From Lojkania enalia (Eukaryota; Ascomycota; Dothideomycetes; Pleosporales): a stretch of 37,788 nt of DNA. Within the stretch, counting starts at the first letter, position 1, and every line of letters starts with the position of its first letter. The stretch spans positions 162,867 to 200,654 of the forward strand of contig ML986606.1 of assembly GCA_010094045.1 (NCBI GenBank). Reading direction: 5' to 3'. Position numbers and translations under genes: made by a program. This document shows positions 21,900 through 31,823 of the stretch, piece after piece. The notes beneath the pieces were generated by a model, which saw only the letters and a list, made by a program, of their open reading frames with translations, made no database searches and was not told where the DNA came from.

Positions 21900-24800
21900 A
21901 AATAGGTAAAGGCTGCTTATACCTAAGAACTATAGATATCTATTATATAGAGAAGAGAAGGAGAAGGTAGAGTTCTTCCTATCTTAGTTAAAAAACTAAA
22001 TAGCCTCTAAGGCGATAGCTATACTAAGGAACTAGGTAGGAAAACTATTAGAAGAGTTACTAGTATAGTACTTTTATATATAGTACTCTGAGTAGAGTTT
22101 AATAGAAGGAAGCTTAGAATACTACTTAATAGTAGAGCTTTAAACATATTTATATTAGCGTAATAGGTTTATAAGAATAATATAGAGTAGAGGAAAAAAG
22201 TAGTATCTTATATAATATACCTAGTAGATAATAAGCTAATAGACTATAGTAGAGGAGTTATACTAATAGAAACTAAGAAGCGAGCGCTTAATATTATAGG
22301 ATATACTAATATAAGGAGTATTAATATTATAAACCTAGGAAAATTTAATATATTGCTAGGTATAGACTAGCTAGCTAAATATAACCCTAGAGTAGATTAG
22401 TAGTAAAAGATAGTTTATAGGCTATAAAGCCGATCTAAAATAGAATAGGTAGTAGAATAGTATAGAGTAAAGTATCCCTTAGGTCTATAGTTAATATAGA
22501 GAGTGTTAGCAGTTATAATAGCTAGATATCTTAAGAAGATAAAATAGATACTAGGTATTATTATAGTTTAAAAAATATATAAGGAACTATAGAATAATAG
22601 TATATCTTAAGAAATTTAAGAGAATTATAGTAAATTTATAGAGCTATATAAAGAAGTAGAGAACGGGGGATTACTTAAATACGAAGAATATAACTATAAG
22701 ATTATTATTAAAGATAAAAGGAAACTAAAACCTAGTCTAATATACGACTTAAACTAAGAATAAAGAGAAGAACTTAGAAAGTATATCTAAAAGAATTTAG
22801 CAAGAGGGTATATATAACTAAACTAAAGTAAAATAGTATTACTAATACTATTTATACCTAAAAAGAACGGTAAACTAAAGTTATATATAAACTATAGATA
22901 ACTAAACAATATAACTAAGAAAAATAGATACCTATTATCTAGGATAATAGAACTTATAAGTTAGTTATAAAGAGCTAAGTAGTTTATAAAGTTTAATATA
23001 AGAGAAGAATACTACTAAATTTAGATAAAGAAGGGCTATAAGTGGAAAACGGTATTTAAGATAAGAGAAGGTCTTTTTAAATATCTAGTAATACTATTTA
23101 GACTTATAAATATACTAGTAACCTTCTAAGCAGTTATAAATAATATATTAAGAGAATACTTAAATGTATTTATAATAGTATATTTAGATAATATTCTAGT
23201 CTATATAAATAGATTGCTAAGAGAGTATAAAGAATATATTAGAAAAGTATTAGCGAAACTATAGGAGTATAAGTTACTTATAGCCCTAGAGAAATACGAG
23301 TTTTATAAGATAGAAATAGAGTTTCTAGAATTTTAGATATCTAGAGATAGTATTAAAATAGAATAAGAAAAGGTTAATGTAATATTAGAATAGCTAGTAT
23401 CTACCTTAGTTAAATAAGTCTAATTATTTTTAGGTTTCGCGAATTTCTATAGAAAATTTATAAGTAGGTACTCTAGAGTAGTAGTACCCTTAATAGAGAT
23501 TACTAAGAAAGAAAAAGAGTTTAAGTAATAAGAAGCGTAGTAAAAAGCCTTTAAAGAACTAAAAGCCTACTTTACCTTAGTATTAATACTAAGAATGCTA
23601 GACCTAGAGAAGTAATTCTAAGTGGAAACTAATGCTTTAGATAAAGTAATAGGCGCTTACTTAAGTTAGTAAAACGAAGATAGAAAGTAGAGGCTATAAG
23701 CCTACTTTTTAAGAAAAATAAAATCGGAAGAACTTAACTATAATATATATAATAAGGAACTATTAGTAATAGTTAAAGTGTTAAGAGAATAGCGAGTATA
23801 TTTAGTAGAAACTAAATATCTATTTAAAGTCTAAATAGATAAAAAAATCTTATATACTTTATAATAATAAAAGAATTTATAGGAAGGTAAATATAATAGG
23901 TAGAATAACTAGTAGACTATAACTTTAAGATAATATACTAGAAAGGGTTAGAAAATATAGTTGTAGACGTATTAAGTTGTAGAGCCGACTATATAACTAA
24001 GAAAAGATATAAAAGAGACGCGATCCTAAAATAGAAATTAGATAGATCTCTTATATATAACTACCTACAAGTCGCCTAAGTTATAAAACTAACTATGCTA
24101 GAGTAAACTTACTAGTAAAAGCTAAGGGATATATAGATAGTAGAGCGATATCTAATAAGTAGTAAAGAAGTAAAGGTAATTAAAAACGTAATTTAAAAAT
24201 AAATATATATATATCCGCACGTATATTAGCGGATAATAAAAGAATTATATAAATTACTAGAATAGAAATACCTAAGAATAGTAGAAATAGAGTAAAGGTT
24301 AAGGAAGAGTTTTACCCTTACTAATATAAGAAGAGAAGTATAAGATATACTCTATAAGTATTTAAAATACGAAAAGAATAAAACTATAAGATATAAGTTT
24401 TATAGATTCTTATAGCTATTAGAAATATCTAAAGGACTATAGGAATATATTATAATTAATTTCGTAACTAAACTACTAGAATTAATAGAACTAGAGTTAG
24501 AAAGAAAATATAATATAATTATAAACGTAGTAGATTAACTAATAAAATATACGTACTTTAGACTAGTATTAAAAATAATAATAGTACCTAAACTAGCGTA
24601 TAAACTATTATATATAGTATTTATAGAATATAGAGTCTTAAAGTATATTACTTTAGATAGAAATAAATTATTTATATTTAAATACTAGCGGGGCTAGATA
24701 GAAAAAATAGAAATCTAATAATAGATATTAACTAGTTTCTACTTATAGATAGACGATTAGATAGAATAAGTTAACTAGAATCTAGAAATATATTTAAGGA

Positions 24801-25460
24801 TATATATTAATAAATAATAAAATAATTGGGTCGAATTATTACTTACAGTATAGATAGCCTATAATAGAACAATCTAAAGTACTATAGAAACTATACCTTT
24901 TTAAGCTAACTATAGACGAAAAGCTATTATATATTAGGAATAGAATAAGAAAGAATCTCCAGTTCTACTAGTAGACTAGAAAGCTAAGAAAATAAAGGAA
25001 ATCTATAATTAGCTTAAGGAAAAGATTTAATTAAGAAACCTTAAAATAGTAGAATAGGTTAATAAGTTAAGGATTAAAGGACTAACCTTTAAAGAGGGGG
25101 GTAAAGTTTTCCTATCGATAAAAAACTTAAAGACTAAGAAATCTATAAAAAAGCTAGATTATAAGAGAATAGAACTATTTCTAATTAAAGAATAGGTTAG
25201 ACCTATAAATTTTAAATTAAAGCTACTAAGTAATATAAAGATATACCTAGTATTTTATAAATTAAAACTAGAACCAGCGTTAGATAATATACTACTATAA
25301 GAAACTATTAATATAGAACTAGAATAGAAATATAAAGTAGAATATATACTAGTAAAAAAGCGGTTTAGATATTAGTAGAAGTATCTAGTAAAGTAGAAAA
25401 AATATCTATAAGAGGAAAGTTTATAGAAACTAGTATAGAATTTAACTAACTATACTATAA
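21900..25460 (+). pseudogene. Element B pol pseudogene (PR, RT, RNase H, IN, chromodomain)
   Basis: The decayed polyprotein gene. Protease: the aspartate triad at 22,128-22,136 reads Asn-Ser-Arg where Asp-Ser-Gly is expected. RT about 22,840-23,350: FIPKKNGKLKLYINYR, LNNITKKNRY, then the catalytic box at 23,181-23,192, which reads YLDN (second Asp lost). RNase H starts near 23,610 with ETNA in place of E-T-D-A. The integrase core begins about 24,450 (IINFVTKLLEL, then NVVD and KYTYF). A chromodomain lies at about 25,335-25,455 (EYKVEYILVKKR, KYLVK, NLTN). Each catalytic change is a G-to-A transition, and stops are TAA/TAG, as RIP would produce. Confidence 0.86.
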
Positions 25461-25499
25461 AGTTAAAGGAGTTTTACTAGAAGGCTAGAATAATAGGTT

Positions 25500-26080
25500 G
25501 TTAAGTAAAGCTTAGTTAGGGAGTAATAGTAGTAGTAATATAAAAGAAGCCTCTTATACAGAACTTAGAGTAATAGTAGAAGATATTTTAAACCTAGTAG
25601 ACCTTTTCTCTTCTTCTTCTAACTTCTCTTACTCTTCTATTAACTTTACCTCTCGTTTCCTAAGATTTAGACTATACTCCTCTAGAGAACAGATACACTT
25701 CTTAATATATTCTAGGTAAGAAAGAGTTATATAATAGTAATATATAGATTTCTTAAGATAATAAATCTCCTCTTTCTTAGCAGCTATAAAATCTTAATAG
25801 GTAGAGGTAGATTTCTTATAGGCCTTTAATATATTTGCTAGAAAGTGGTAAAAGATATCCTTAGTTAGAGAAAGATCGTAAGATAAACTCTAAGAAAGAT
25901 ATTCTCTATATATAGAAAAAAGAGTAGTATTACTATAATAGTTATAGTTTATAGACTAATAGTTTAAATAATAGTAAAATAGATCTATTATAATATCTAG
26001 TAAAAGAATTAAGTAACTAGTATAATAGTTATAGGTAGAAGTATTTTTATATTAAACCTTTAATATAGTAGAAAGAGAAA
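25500..26080 (-). pseudogene. Possible antisense reading frame between chromodomain and 3' LTR of element B
   Basis: On the minus strand, from about 26,080 to 25,500, one frame stays open for long stretches. The stops I noted in it are TAA or TAG only, each explicable as a mutated CAA, CAG or TGG codon. Readable parts include DLSLTKDIFYHFLANILKAY, then AAKKEEIYYLKK, and a charged stretch with LEEYSLNLRKREVKLIEE that looks able to form a coiled coil. No family is recognised and no start codon is certain. The corresponding plus-strand frames are not obviously coding. It could be an accessory gene of the retroelement, a captured host fragment, or chance. Confidence 0.4.
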
Positions 26081-26307
26081 AGAAGAAAGAATAGGGTTAT
26101 ACTTATAAGTTAAGTAGAACCTACTAGAATATATAAAGTACCGACCCTAGAATAGAAAAATATAGATATAGTATTATAGTACACCTATATAGAATATATT
26201 AGAAGCTAAAATAAGCTACTAGAGATAGTAGAATATTACACCTAGATAGAATAGGTAAGATAATAGATTAAAGAGCTTTAGGATAAACTTATAGAAAAAA
26301 GAGTAGG

Positions 26308-26847
26308 TATTATAAATATAGAACGCTAAAAAGTACTACTTCTATAGCTAGAGTTTAATCTAATATTAGCTACTATATAAATTAACTTAGATAAGGACTA
26401 ATAAGATAATAATAGATAGAAGTATATTAAGAACTAATTATTAGATAGTAAGTAGTAGGACTATAGGAATTAGAGAGATAATTAGCTAGATAATAAGGTA
26501 TAGTACAACCTATATATATAATAATAGTAGAAGTATTAGGTATAATAGAAGGAACCTAATAGACCTAACAGATCTAATAAGCTAGACTTAGTAGTTTTAG
26601 ATCTAATTATATAAGATAGAAGATCTCTTTAGTAGATTAAATCTTATATAGTTATTCTTGTAGATTTATTTTATTACTATATTAGACTTCTAAGAATATA
26701 TTTATTATATTCGAAGAACTAGACGATCCTATTACTCTCTTTACTAAAGCTACCCCCTCTAACCAACCTAATATAAATAAAGCTCCAGTATATATACAAC
26801 TATAACAGCGGTTATTATATATACTAGTAGTATATAGGTTAGTAACA
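26308..26847 (+). repeat. Element B 3' LTR (540 bp)
   Basis: Begins TATTATAAATATAGAACGCT after a purine-rich tract (AGAAAAAAGAGTAGG, 26,292-26,307) and ends GTTAGTAACA with the CA terminus still intact. ATTAT follows. Confidence 0.9.
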
Positions 26848-27240
26848 ATTATATAGCTCTTTTAACTAGATATATTGTACCTAATAGTAATTAATAAAAT
26901 AGTTACTTATCTACTCTACTACCCCCACACGCTATATATACTATATAATATTATACTCTACCCTATATTACCTTACTAATACTAAGCTAGCTAATAGAGT
27001 CTATTCTATAAGAGTAGTAATATAGCTTTTAATTATAACTATCTTATATAGGCTTATCTTTTAATAGATTATAATAGTATTAATAGATACTTAATGTATT
27101 TTTCTAACTTATACTACTAGAGACTTCGAGCAATTTAAAAGAGTCAAGAGAAACTAGAGAGCTATTCTCTAAAGCTATAATAGTAAAGAAAATAGCTTCC
27201 GTACAATAAGAGATAAATTTTAGTAAGGAAAGATAGCTTG
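26848..27240. other. Transition zone from RIP-decayed DNA to the gene island
   Basis: No gene, LTR or TIR is recognised. CA and TG dinucleotides are nearly absent up to about 27,110 and become normal from about 27,130, so the decay boundary lies near here. The sequence does not continue the family A LTR that element B entered. Confidence 0.5.
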
Positions 27241-27304
27241 TGCGCCAAATTATTCGATAATATCGTATATTATTCAGCATAAAATAATCGCCAAGTACGA
27301 TAAT

Positions 27305-27490
27305 TTATTTTTTACGAAACGATAATTTTATTTTTAACAACCCTGGTCGTCGGCGTATTGTCCTTCGGGAGACGTTATATTTAGAAGCGGCGCGTCTTTC
27401 GCTTTCAAGTTGCTTGTTATTAATAGCTAAGATAGCTAGGGAGATATCTGCTTCGTTATAGCTTGATTGGACATTTGTAGGTTGAGCCAC
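27305..27490 (-). pseudogene. Truncated pogo/Fot1-like transposase N-terminus
   Basis: A 61-codon frame starting at ATG 27,490. Residues about 11-48 carry the pattern of the psq/pogo N-terminal helix-turn-helix: YNEADISLAILAI, then SERRAASKYNVSRRTIRRR. In full transposases of this family the CENP-B-type domain and a DDE domain follow, for a total of roughly 500 residues. Here the similarity ends after the first domain and the frame closes within 13 more codons in AT-rich sequence, so it is a fragment. Gln codons CAA/CAG are intact, showing no RIP. It could be a small expressed DNA-binding protein, but nothing supports that beyond the open frame. Confidence 0.6.
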
Positions 27491-27554
27491 TATTATTAGA
27501 AGGTAGGGTGTTGCGTAAAGTTGGTGAGGTGGCGCGCTCGCTTGCCACTTACGT
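27305..27554 (-). mobile_element. 5' end of a pogo/Fot1-like transposon, truncated
   Basis: On the minus strand the fragment starts at 27,554 with ACGTAAGTGGCAAGCGAGCG, preceded by TA (27,555-27,556). This resembles the TIR starts at 33,871 and 8299 (ACGTA, then a GAGC/AAGC motif). The transposase N-terminus follows 64 bp inside. The element stops after about 200 bp, and no rear half is found to the left. Unlike the other transposons here it is not decayed by RIP. Confidence 0.6.
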
Positions 27555-27719
27555 TAACGGACCGATGGCGTGGATAACTGAAGAGGCACGTTGAAAGTTG
27601 CTTGCTCCGAATCAAATGCCGATCATTCCGAATAAGCTCGGCCGGGGGGTCTAGAAATTTTCGGCTTCACAAACAGCATTCCTATTTCCCGGCGATATCC
27701 CCCATCGGCTACCGTGACC

Positions 27720-29153
27720 ATGGCTAAAAAGGATGCAAAAGCATCTACTCGACCTTCAAAGCCCTCAAAACAGCCGAATCCAGTATGGAGAATGATGGGT
27801 CCGCTCTCCTTTTGCCATTGTTATATTGCATCGCTCAAGAGCTGATCAAGTTCAGGCCTTCCCAACTTCCATTTCAGGCTCCCCTCGCGCAATTGGATGA
27901 TATTTCTCACAATAACGGGATCCTGGACCGCCGCAGTATTATACGATCGACGCGAAAAGAAACGCATACAACGTAAGTGGACGAAGCTGGTCGAACACAT
28001 CGCCCAAGAACCGCTCGATACCCACCAGCTGCCCCGGAAGCTCTCCGTCTACATGTCGGCACCACCGGCCGATGGATTGGTGCCCGCGCGCAACCATTTC
28101 CATGAGTACGTCAAGCCTATACTTGTTGTAGCCGCACTGGACTGGGATGCTGTGGAGGGGCGGAAGGAAGGCGATGTGCAGGCAGGCCTGGCGGAGAGGA
28201 TAAGGAGGTTCAGGCGGAAAATGGGAGAGCAAGCTTCCAAGGCGCCAGAATCTGACTTAGAAGAGGTGCTGGAAGAATCGAGGCGAAGAGCTGGGGTGTT
28301 GGGGCCGGAAGGCACGGCGGGGGATATTGTCATTGGAAGACACGCTTGGAAAGAGTACGTGAGAGGGTTACATGAAGGCTGGCTAGGCCCGCTGGACCCC
28401 CCAGAACAACTAGATGCGACGCAAGCTTCTGCTCTCATCGATGCATCGTCAATATCTGCTCAGGATGCCTCTCCCCCTCCTTCAATAGCCTCGCCCGCCG
28501 ACGACGCTTCGCCGACCGCTATCCACGAAAATCCCGCATCACAGGAGCTAGAGAAGTCCAAGGAAGAAGAAAACAAGCATAAAATGAAGAAGCAACCACT
28601 ACCCTATAATTCTACCGCCGATTACTCCATCTCCACCCTCAGTCCCAACTGCCCCTCTGAACTCCCCCCCGCCGCCGTCATCCCCCTCCCGCATCTCCTA
28701 GGCTTCCTCAACTTCCCTATCCGCATGTATCGCTTCCTGAACAGGCGGAAAGTCGCGGATGAGATTGGCCGCCAGACCGCAGCGGCCGTCCTCGCTGCAT
28801 ACAGACCTTTCGATGGCCCTGGAGAATTGCGCCTTGATCTAGAGCTAGAAAATGCTAAAGTGCTTGACGATGAACATGGGCCGCGGTGGGAGCAAGAGAG
28901 GTTACTACGGCACGAAGAATCGGAATGGCACAAATCTGTACTCGAGCACAAAGACGGCTATGAGAAAGAAAGGGTATGGATGGACGACATGGTCCTCGAT
29001 TCTCGCATTGCGGGACGGATGAGGAAATTCGAGTTGAGTCCGGAAGCCGAAGATCAGGCAAATAAGGTAGCTATCGAGAAAGAGGAGCCGTGGTGGAAGT
29101 CAATATGGCCCAACACAGAGAAGAAGAAGGAAGCATGGGAGGATCTAGAGTAA
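27720..29153 (+). CDS. TIM54: Mitochondrial inner-membrane translocase subunit Tim54
   Basis: Tim54 is a subunit of the TIM22 complex, which inserts carrier proteins into the mitochondrial inner membrane. The spliced CDS is 27720-27798 joined to 27856-29153, giving 458 residues, a normal length for filamentous fungi. The N-terminus (MAKKDAKASTRPSKPS...) leads to PNPVWRMMG, and the splice continues GLPNFHFRLPSRNWM without a break. A membrane segment follows at about residues 39-57 (NWMIFLTITGSWTAAVLYD), then the signature DRREKKRIQRKW and LPRKLSVYMSAPPADGL. The C-terminal half holds RMRKFELSPEA and a Trp-rich end. The ATG at 27,720 has a good context (ACCATGG). The known family topology is an N-terminal anchor with the domain in the intermembrane space. 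The open frame that starts at internal Met 41 is not the true start. SGT2 follows in tandem 416 bp downstream. Confidence 0.95.
27799..27855 (+). other. TIM54 intron 1 (57 bp, phase 1)
   Basis: Donor GTCCGC, acceptor TTCAG. A TGATC-type branch candidate lies 10 bases before the acceptor. The donor is weak, but splicing joins the Gly codon and restores the conserved Tim54 sequence; unspliced reading hits TGA after 22 codons. Confidence 0.9.
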
Positions 29154-29568
29154 GACTTGAGGATAGTCGTGTACGATACGCTGTAACTAAGGTCCATATG
29201 GCCGTTATATCCATAGATTTGTAGCATCAGGCATTTGGAAAGAGGATCCCGAGACTCTAACGTGAATAGAGCATCTTCATTTTCAATTCTCAAATTTTAT
29301 TATCCATTACTTCGACCGGACATAGTGGCGCACCTGTATTCACTCAATGTCGCATCACGTGTTAATCTTGGCGTGCCCCGCCAACCTAAAACTCCATGTC
29401 TTGGAAGCTCGGAGTCGGATATTCACCTGCAGAGCACAAGCCGACGACACTCATTTCATAGCACTGTCCACCTAAATTCCACGCTCCAATCTCTCCCTAC
29501 ATATATCTACCTTACACTCTACCTCAGCCTGCGTATCACCTCTCACCTGGGTCCCTACAACTGCCAAA
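29154..29568 (+). promoter_or_regulatory. TIM54-SGT2 intergenic and SGT2 5' leader
   Basis: 415 bp with no supported gene. The upstream part of an open frame that begins at 29,235 runs through it, but it does not resemble Sgt2. The last 120 bases are pyrimidine-rich (CT runs before ATG), as in many fungal promoters/5' leaders. No clear TATA box was found. Confidence 0.4.
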
Positions 29569-30756
29569 ATGGTATGCTCCCCTTCCTAGGCAACCCCTCA
29601 ACAACTCTTACCAAGCCCACCCAGGCATCCCAAACCTCAAGAAAGCGGCTTGCCCTTGCAATCCTCGACTTTCTACAAACCTCTCAGACCGACGGTACTG
29701 TCTCCCCTGAAGACAGTGAACAGCTCGAAATTGCGCAAAACTGCATCGCCGAAGCCTTCAAAGTTGACCTGTCGGACACGGTCGCGGTGCAGGATGCGCT
29801 AGGCGGCCAAAACCTGCTCGCAATATACAATGTGTACGAGAAATTGAAAGGGAAGAGCACGCCAAGTACGCAAGGGAGCTCTTCGGCGAGTGAGGCGCGG
29901 CCGGCAACACCGCAGACGCCGGCCGGGGGTGCAAAGGGCGGCGACAAGACGGAGGCGGAGCGGTTAAAAGGGTTAGGGAATGAGGCAATGAAGATGAAGG
30001 ACTATGGTACGGCAGTGGACTTGTATACCAAAGCGCTGGATATTGTGCCGCTGAATCCGATCTACCTGTCGAACAGGGCGGCGGCGTACTCGGGGTTGAA
30101 CAAGCATGAGGATGCAAAACAGGATGCTGAGATGGCAGTGGCAGCGGATCCAAAGTACAGTAAGGCGTGGAGCAGGTTGGGGCTTGCGAAATTTGTACTC
30201 GGGGATGCAAAGGGAGCAATGGATGCGTACAAAGCCGGGATGGATGCCGAAGGTGGAGGGTCCGAGGTCATGCGCAAGGGCTACGAGACGGCGAAGAAGA
30301 GGTATGAAGAGGAGGGCGGCGATGTCGGTGCTCCTGATGCTCAACGGGGCTCGCCAGGCGCCGGTGCAGGGGGAATGCCAGATCTCTCGAGCTTGACAAG
30401 CATGCTCGGAGGAGGTGCTAGTGGCGGCGGCGGCGGCGGAGGCGTGCCTGATCTCGCTGGCCTCATGAATAACCCTATGATGCGGCAAATGGCGCAGAAT
30501 TTGATGAGTAATCCGGATATGATGAGCAACCTCATGAACAACCCACAGATTGCGCAAATGGCAGAGAGATTTGGACAGGGTGGTGGCATGCCAAATTTGA
30601 GCGAGATGATGAACGATCCCAATATGCGGGAGATGTAGGTTCAGACACTATCATTGCCGATGAGGCGGTTACTAACTAGTGTTCAGGGCACGGAATTTCA
30701 TGGGCGGTATGGGCGGTCAAGGAGCCCAGGGTGGTGCTGGCCGAGGCTCTCAGTAA
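29569..30756 (+). CDS. SGT2: Small glutamine-rich TPR co-chaperone Sgt2/SGTA
   Basis: Sgt2 hands tail-anchored membrane proteins from Hsp70 chaperones to the Get3 pathway in the cytosol. The CDS is 29569-29571, 29625-30634 and 30687-30756, giving 360 residues. Residues about 6-70 form the SGTA homodimerisation domain (KRLALAILDFLQTSQTDGT ... AFKVDL), which binds Get4/Get5. A Ser/Thr/Pro linker follows, then three TPRs at about 108-210 (AERLKGLGNEAMKMKDYGTA, NPIYLSNRAAAYSGL, YSKAWSRLGLAKF), which bind Hsp70/Hsp90 tails. A Gly-rich, Met/Asn/Gln-rich C-terminus with NNPMM, SNPDMM and NNPQIAQMAERF binds hydrophobic segments. Intron 1 directly follows the ATG and intron 2 removes an in-frame TAG at 30,636; after it the protein ends in REMARNFMGGMGGQGAQ. 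The gene is convergent with TMA20. Confidence 0.95.
29572..29624 (+). other. SGT2 intron 1 (53 bp), immediately after the ATG
   Basis: Donor GTATGC, acceptor CCCAG. It separates the start codon from GCATCCCAA (Ala-Ser-Gln), where the conserved N-terminus begins. Without splicing, the ATG is out of frame with the rest of the protein. Confidence 0.88.
30635..30686 (+). other. SGT2 intron 2 (52 bp)
   Basis: Donor GTAGGT, a perfect TACTAAC branch site at 30,670-30,676 and acceptor TTCAG. Splicing rebuilds the Met codon and adds 23 residues to the C-terminus (Met included). Confidence 0.95.
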
Positions 30757-31057
30757 GGGTGGTGTTGATAAGATGCTTGTAGGGATTGGGAGTTAGAAAT
30801 TGATTGTATGCCAATTGCGACTAGACAGTAATGATACCATATTTCATGTTTAATGGATTCGCCATTGATGACGATAGTGTTTCATGGTGCGTGGATGCTT
30901 GATATATACCGCCGAAGGCAGCTTTACGAATATTCATTTTTCTCTCCGGACTTGGTGCACTGTCCGCCCGCCGAGGAATCCAAGGTTCCTCCTTCATTCT
31001 GAGCCCCCCTCAACCCATGCAAGCAAACAGTAAGACCCGCGCAGAATGTGTGCTCCC
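30757..31057. other. Convergent intergenic region SGT2/TMA20
   Basis: 301 bp between two facing stop codons. It must hold both 3' ends. No obvious AATAAA signal or gene is seen. Confidence 0.5.
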
Positions 31058-31823
31058 TCACCCCAAATTTAAACTCCAAAGCCCATCCCCAAGATAATGG
31101 CCCCCCTCACACGCCTGCCCCTTCTTCACTTTCTTCATCTCCGCAGTTCCCATCTTCAAGGTCCCGACAAAACACGCATTCTCCTTGCCCTCGGCCTCAA
31201 TCACGACTACAGTGCCCGGCTCCAGCTCCTCCGTCCCATACCTCCCCTCCTCGCTAACCTGGCCGCCCTTGTCTGGGGTATCACTAGGGAGCCGGCCGCC
31301 GGGCGATGTGAGGCCGGGTACCATGAGCGTGGCGCCGGAGAGCACGAAGCGGATTGCGCCGCGGTCGACGCGTAGGCGGTGAAAGAGGGTAGGGTAGCGA
31401 TGGATGAGGGTCAGATGCGGGAGCAGGGGGTCGTCCATGTGTTGGAAGAAGAGGGGAGTGCTACCGAGCGCATACAATGACACTCTATCAGGTCTAATTG
31501 ACACTTAGCGATTGCTTTAGCTCTCACTAGGATACGGTAGACGTGGCTCAGGAGTAGGGAGGGACGGGGCGATGGGATTAAGAGGATAGGAGATAAGAAT
31601 TACAGTTTTACGAGGTCGAGCTGCTCCTTCTTGGGCATGATGTCCTCGATATACGGCTCTAGTAGCGGGTATTGGTCGAGCACTTTTGCGCGGATGGCGC
31701 GTTGCGCTGAGCTTTTTACTTTAGATTTCGCCCCGGGGATTATGCTACATGTTGACGATTAGCGTCTTTATTCTGCGGAGACAAGAGAATAAGGTAGTGG
31801 ATGCCATACTCCTTTTTGAACAT
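31058..31823 (-). CDS. TMA20: Ribosome-associated PUA-domain protein Tma20 (MCT-1)
   Basis: Tma20 is the fungal form of MCT-1. With Tma22 (DENR) it recycles 40S subunits and helps re-initiation. The CDS on the minus strand is 31823-31810, 31744-31604 and 31493-31058, giving 196 residues. The N-terminus MFKKDIIPGAKSKVKSSAQR and the segment YPLLEPYIEDIMPKKEQLD are characteristic, followed by VSLYALGSTPLFFQHMDDP. The PUA domain covers about residues 94-190: VDRGAIRFVLSGATLMVPGL, then VVIEAEGKENACFVG, and GHYLGDGLW near the end. Compared with yeast (181 residues) it has an insertion of about 20 residues in the PUA loop (SDTPDKGGQVSEEG...). The start is fixed by the conserved MFKK encoded in a 14-base first exon. 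Confidence 0.95.
31494..31603 (-). other. TMA20 intron 2 (110 bp)
   Basis: On the minus strand the donor is GTAATT and the acceptor AATTAG, with CTAAG-type branch candidates upstream of the acceptor. It joins KL to PDRVSLY in the conserved order. Confidence 0.88.
31745..31809 (-). other. TMA20 intron 1 (65 bp)
   Basis: Minus-strand donor GTATGG, branch GCTAATC (31,757-31,763) and acceptor ATGTAG. An earlier CCGCAG lies upstream of the branch site and would add 27 bases; it gives a worse match to the family. Confidence 0.85.

Larger units (their letters stand above)
19393..26847 (+). mobile_element. Decayed Gypsy chromovirus, element B (7,455 bp)
   Basis: An LTR retrotransposon with two 540-bp LTRs (19,393-19,932 and 26,308-26,847). 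Domains in order on the plus strand are gag with zinc knuckle, protease, reverse transcriptase, RNase H, integrase and chromodomain. About 850 bp then separate the chromodomain from the 3' LTR and carry a possible antisense frame. It is inserted in the 5' LTR of A2. The flanks are CTAGA on the left and ATTAT on the right, so no target duplication is preserved. Its gag and pol differ in sequence from element C, so it is a separate family. Confidence 0.9.

Noticed and set aside
1..27150. CRISPR array, tRNA or rRNA genes in the AT-rich part
   Set aside because: Repeats found are LTRs, TIRs and short tandem units; no regularly spaced direct repeats and no cloverleaf or rRNA motif were seen. This is eukaryotic DNA.
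27785..27976. 63-residue plus-strand frame overlapping TIM54 exon 1 and intron
   Set aside because: Different frame from TIM54; it reads through the intron and has no similarity. TIM54 splicing explains the locus.
28049..29061. Several minus-strand frames across TIM54
   Set aside because: Shadows of the GC-rich TIM54 coding strand, with Ser/Pro/Arg-rich text and no domains.
29235..29568. N-terminal extension of about 111 residues on the SGT2 frame
   Set aside because: Text does not resemble any Sgt2; the conserved N-terminus starts at 29,625 and an ATG plus a good intron explain the true start.
29684..30622. Minus-strand and alternative-frame ORFs across SGT2, up to 194 residues
   Set aside because: Shadows of the repetitive TPR and Gly/Met-rich coding sequence.
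31048..31382. Plus-strand frames over TMA20 exon 3
   Set aside because: Antisense shadows; the minus strand carries a clear PUA domain.
31745..31773. Alternative upstream acceptor (CCGCAG) for TMA20 intron 1
   Set aside because: It precedes the branch-site candidate and would insert residues and a frame that does not match the conserved MFKKD..PGAKSK start.
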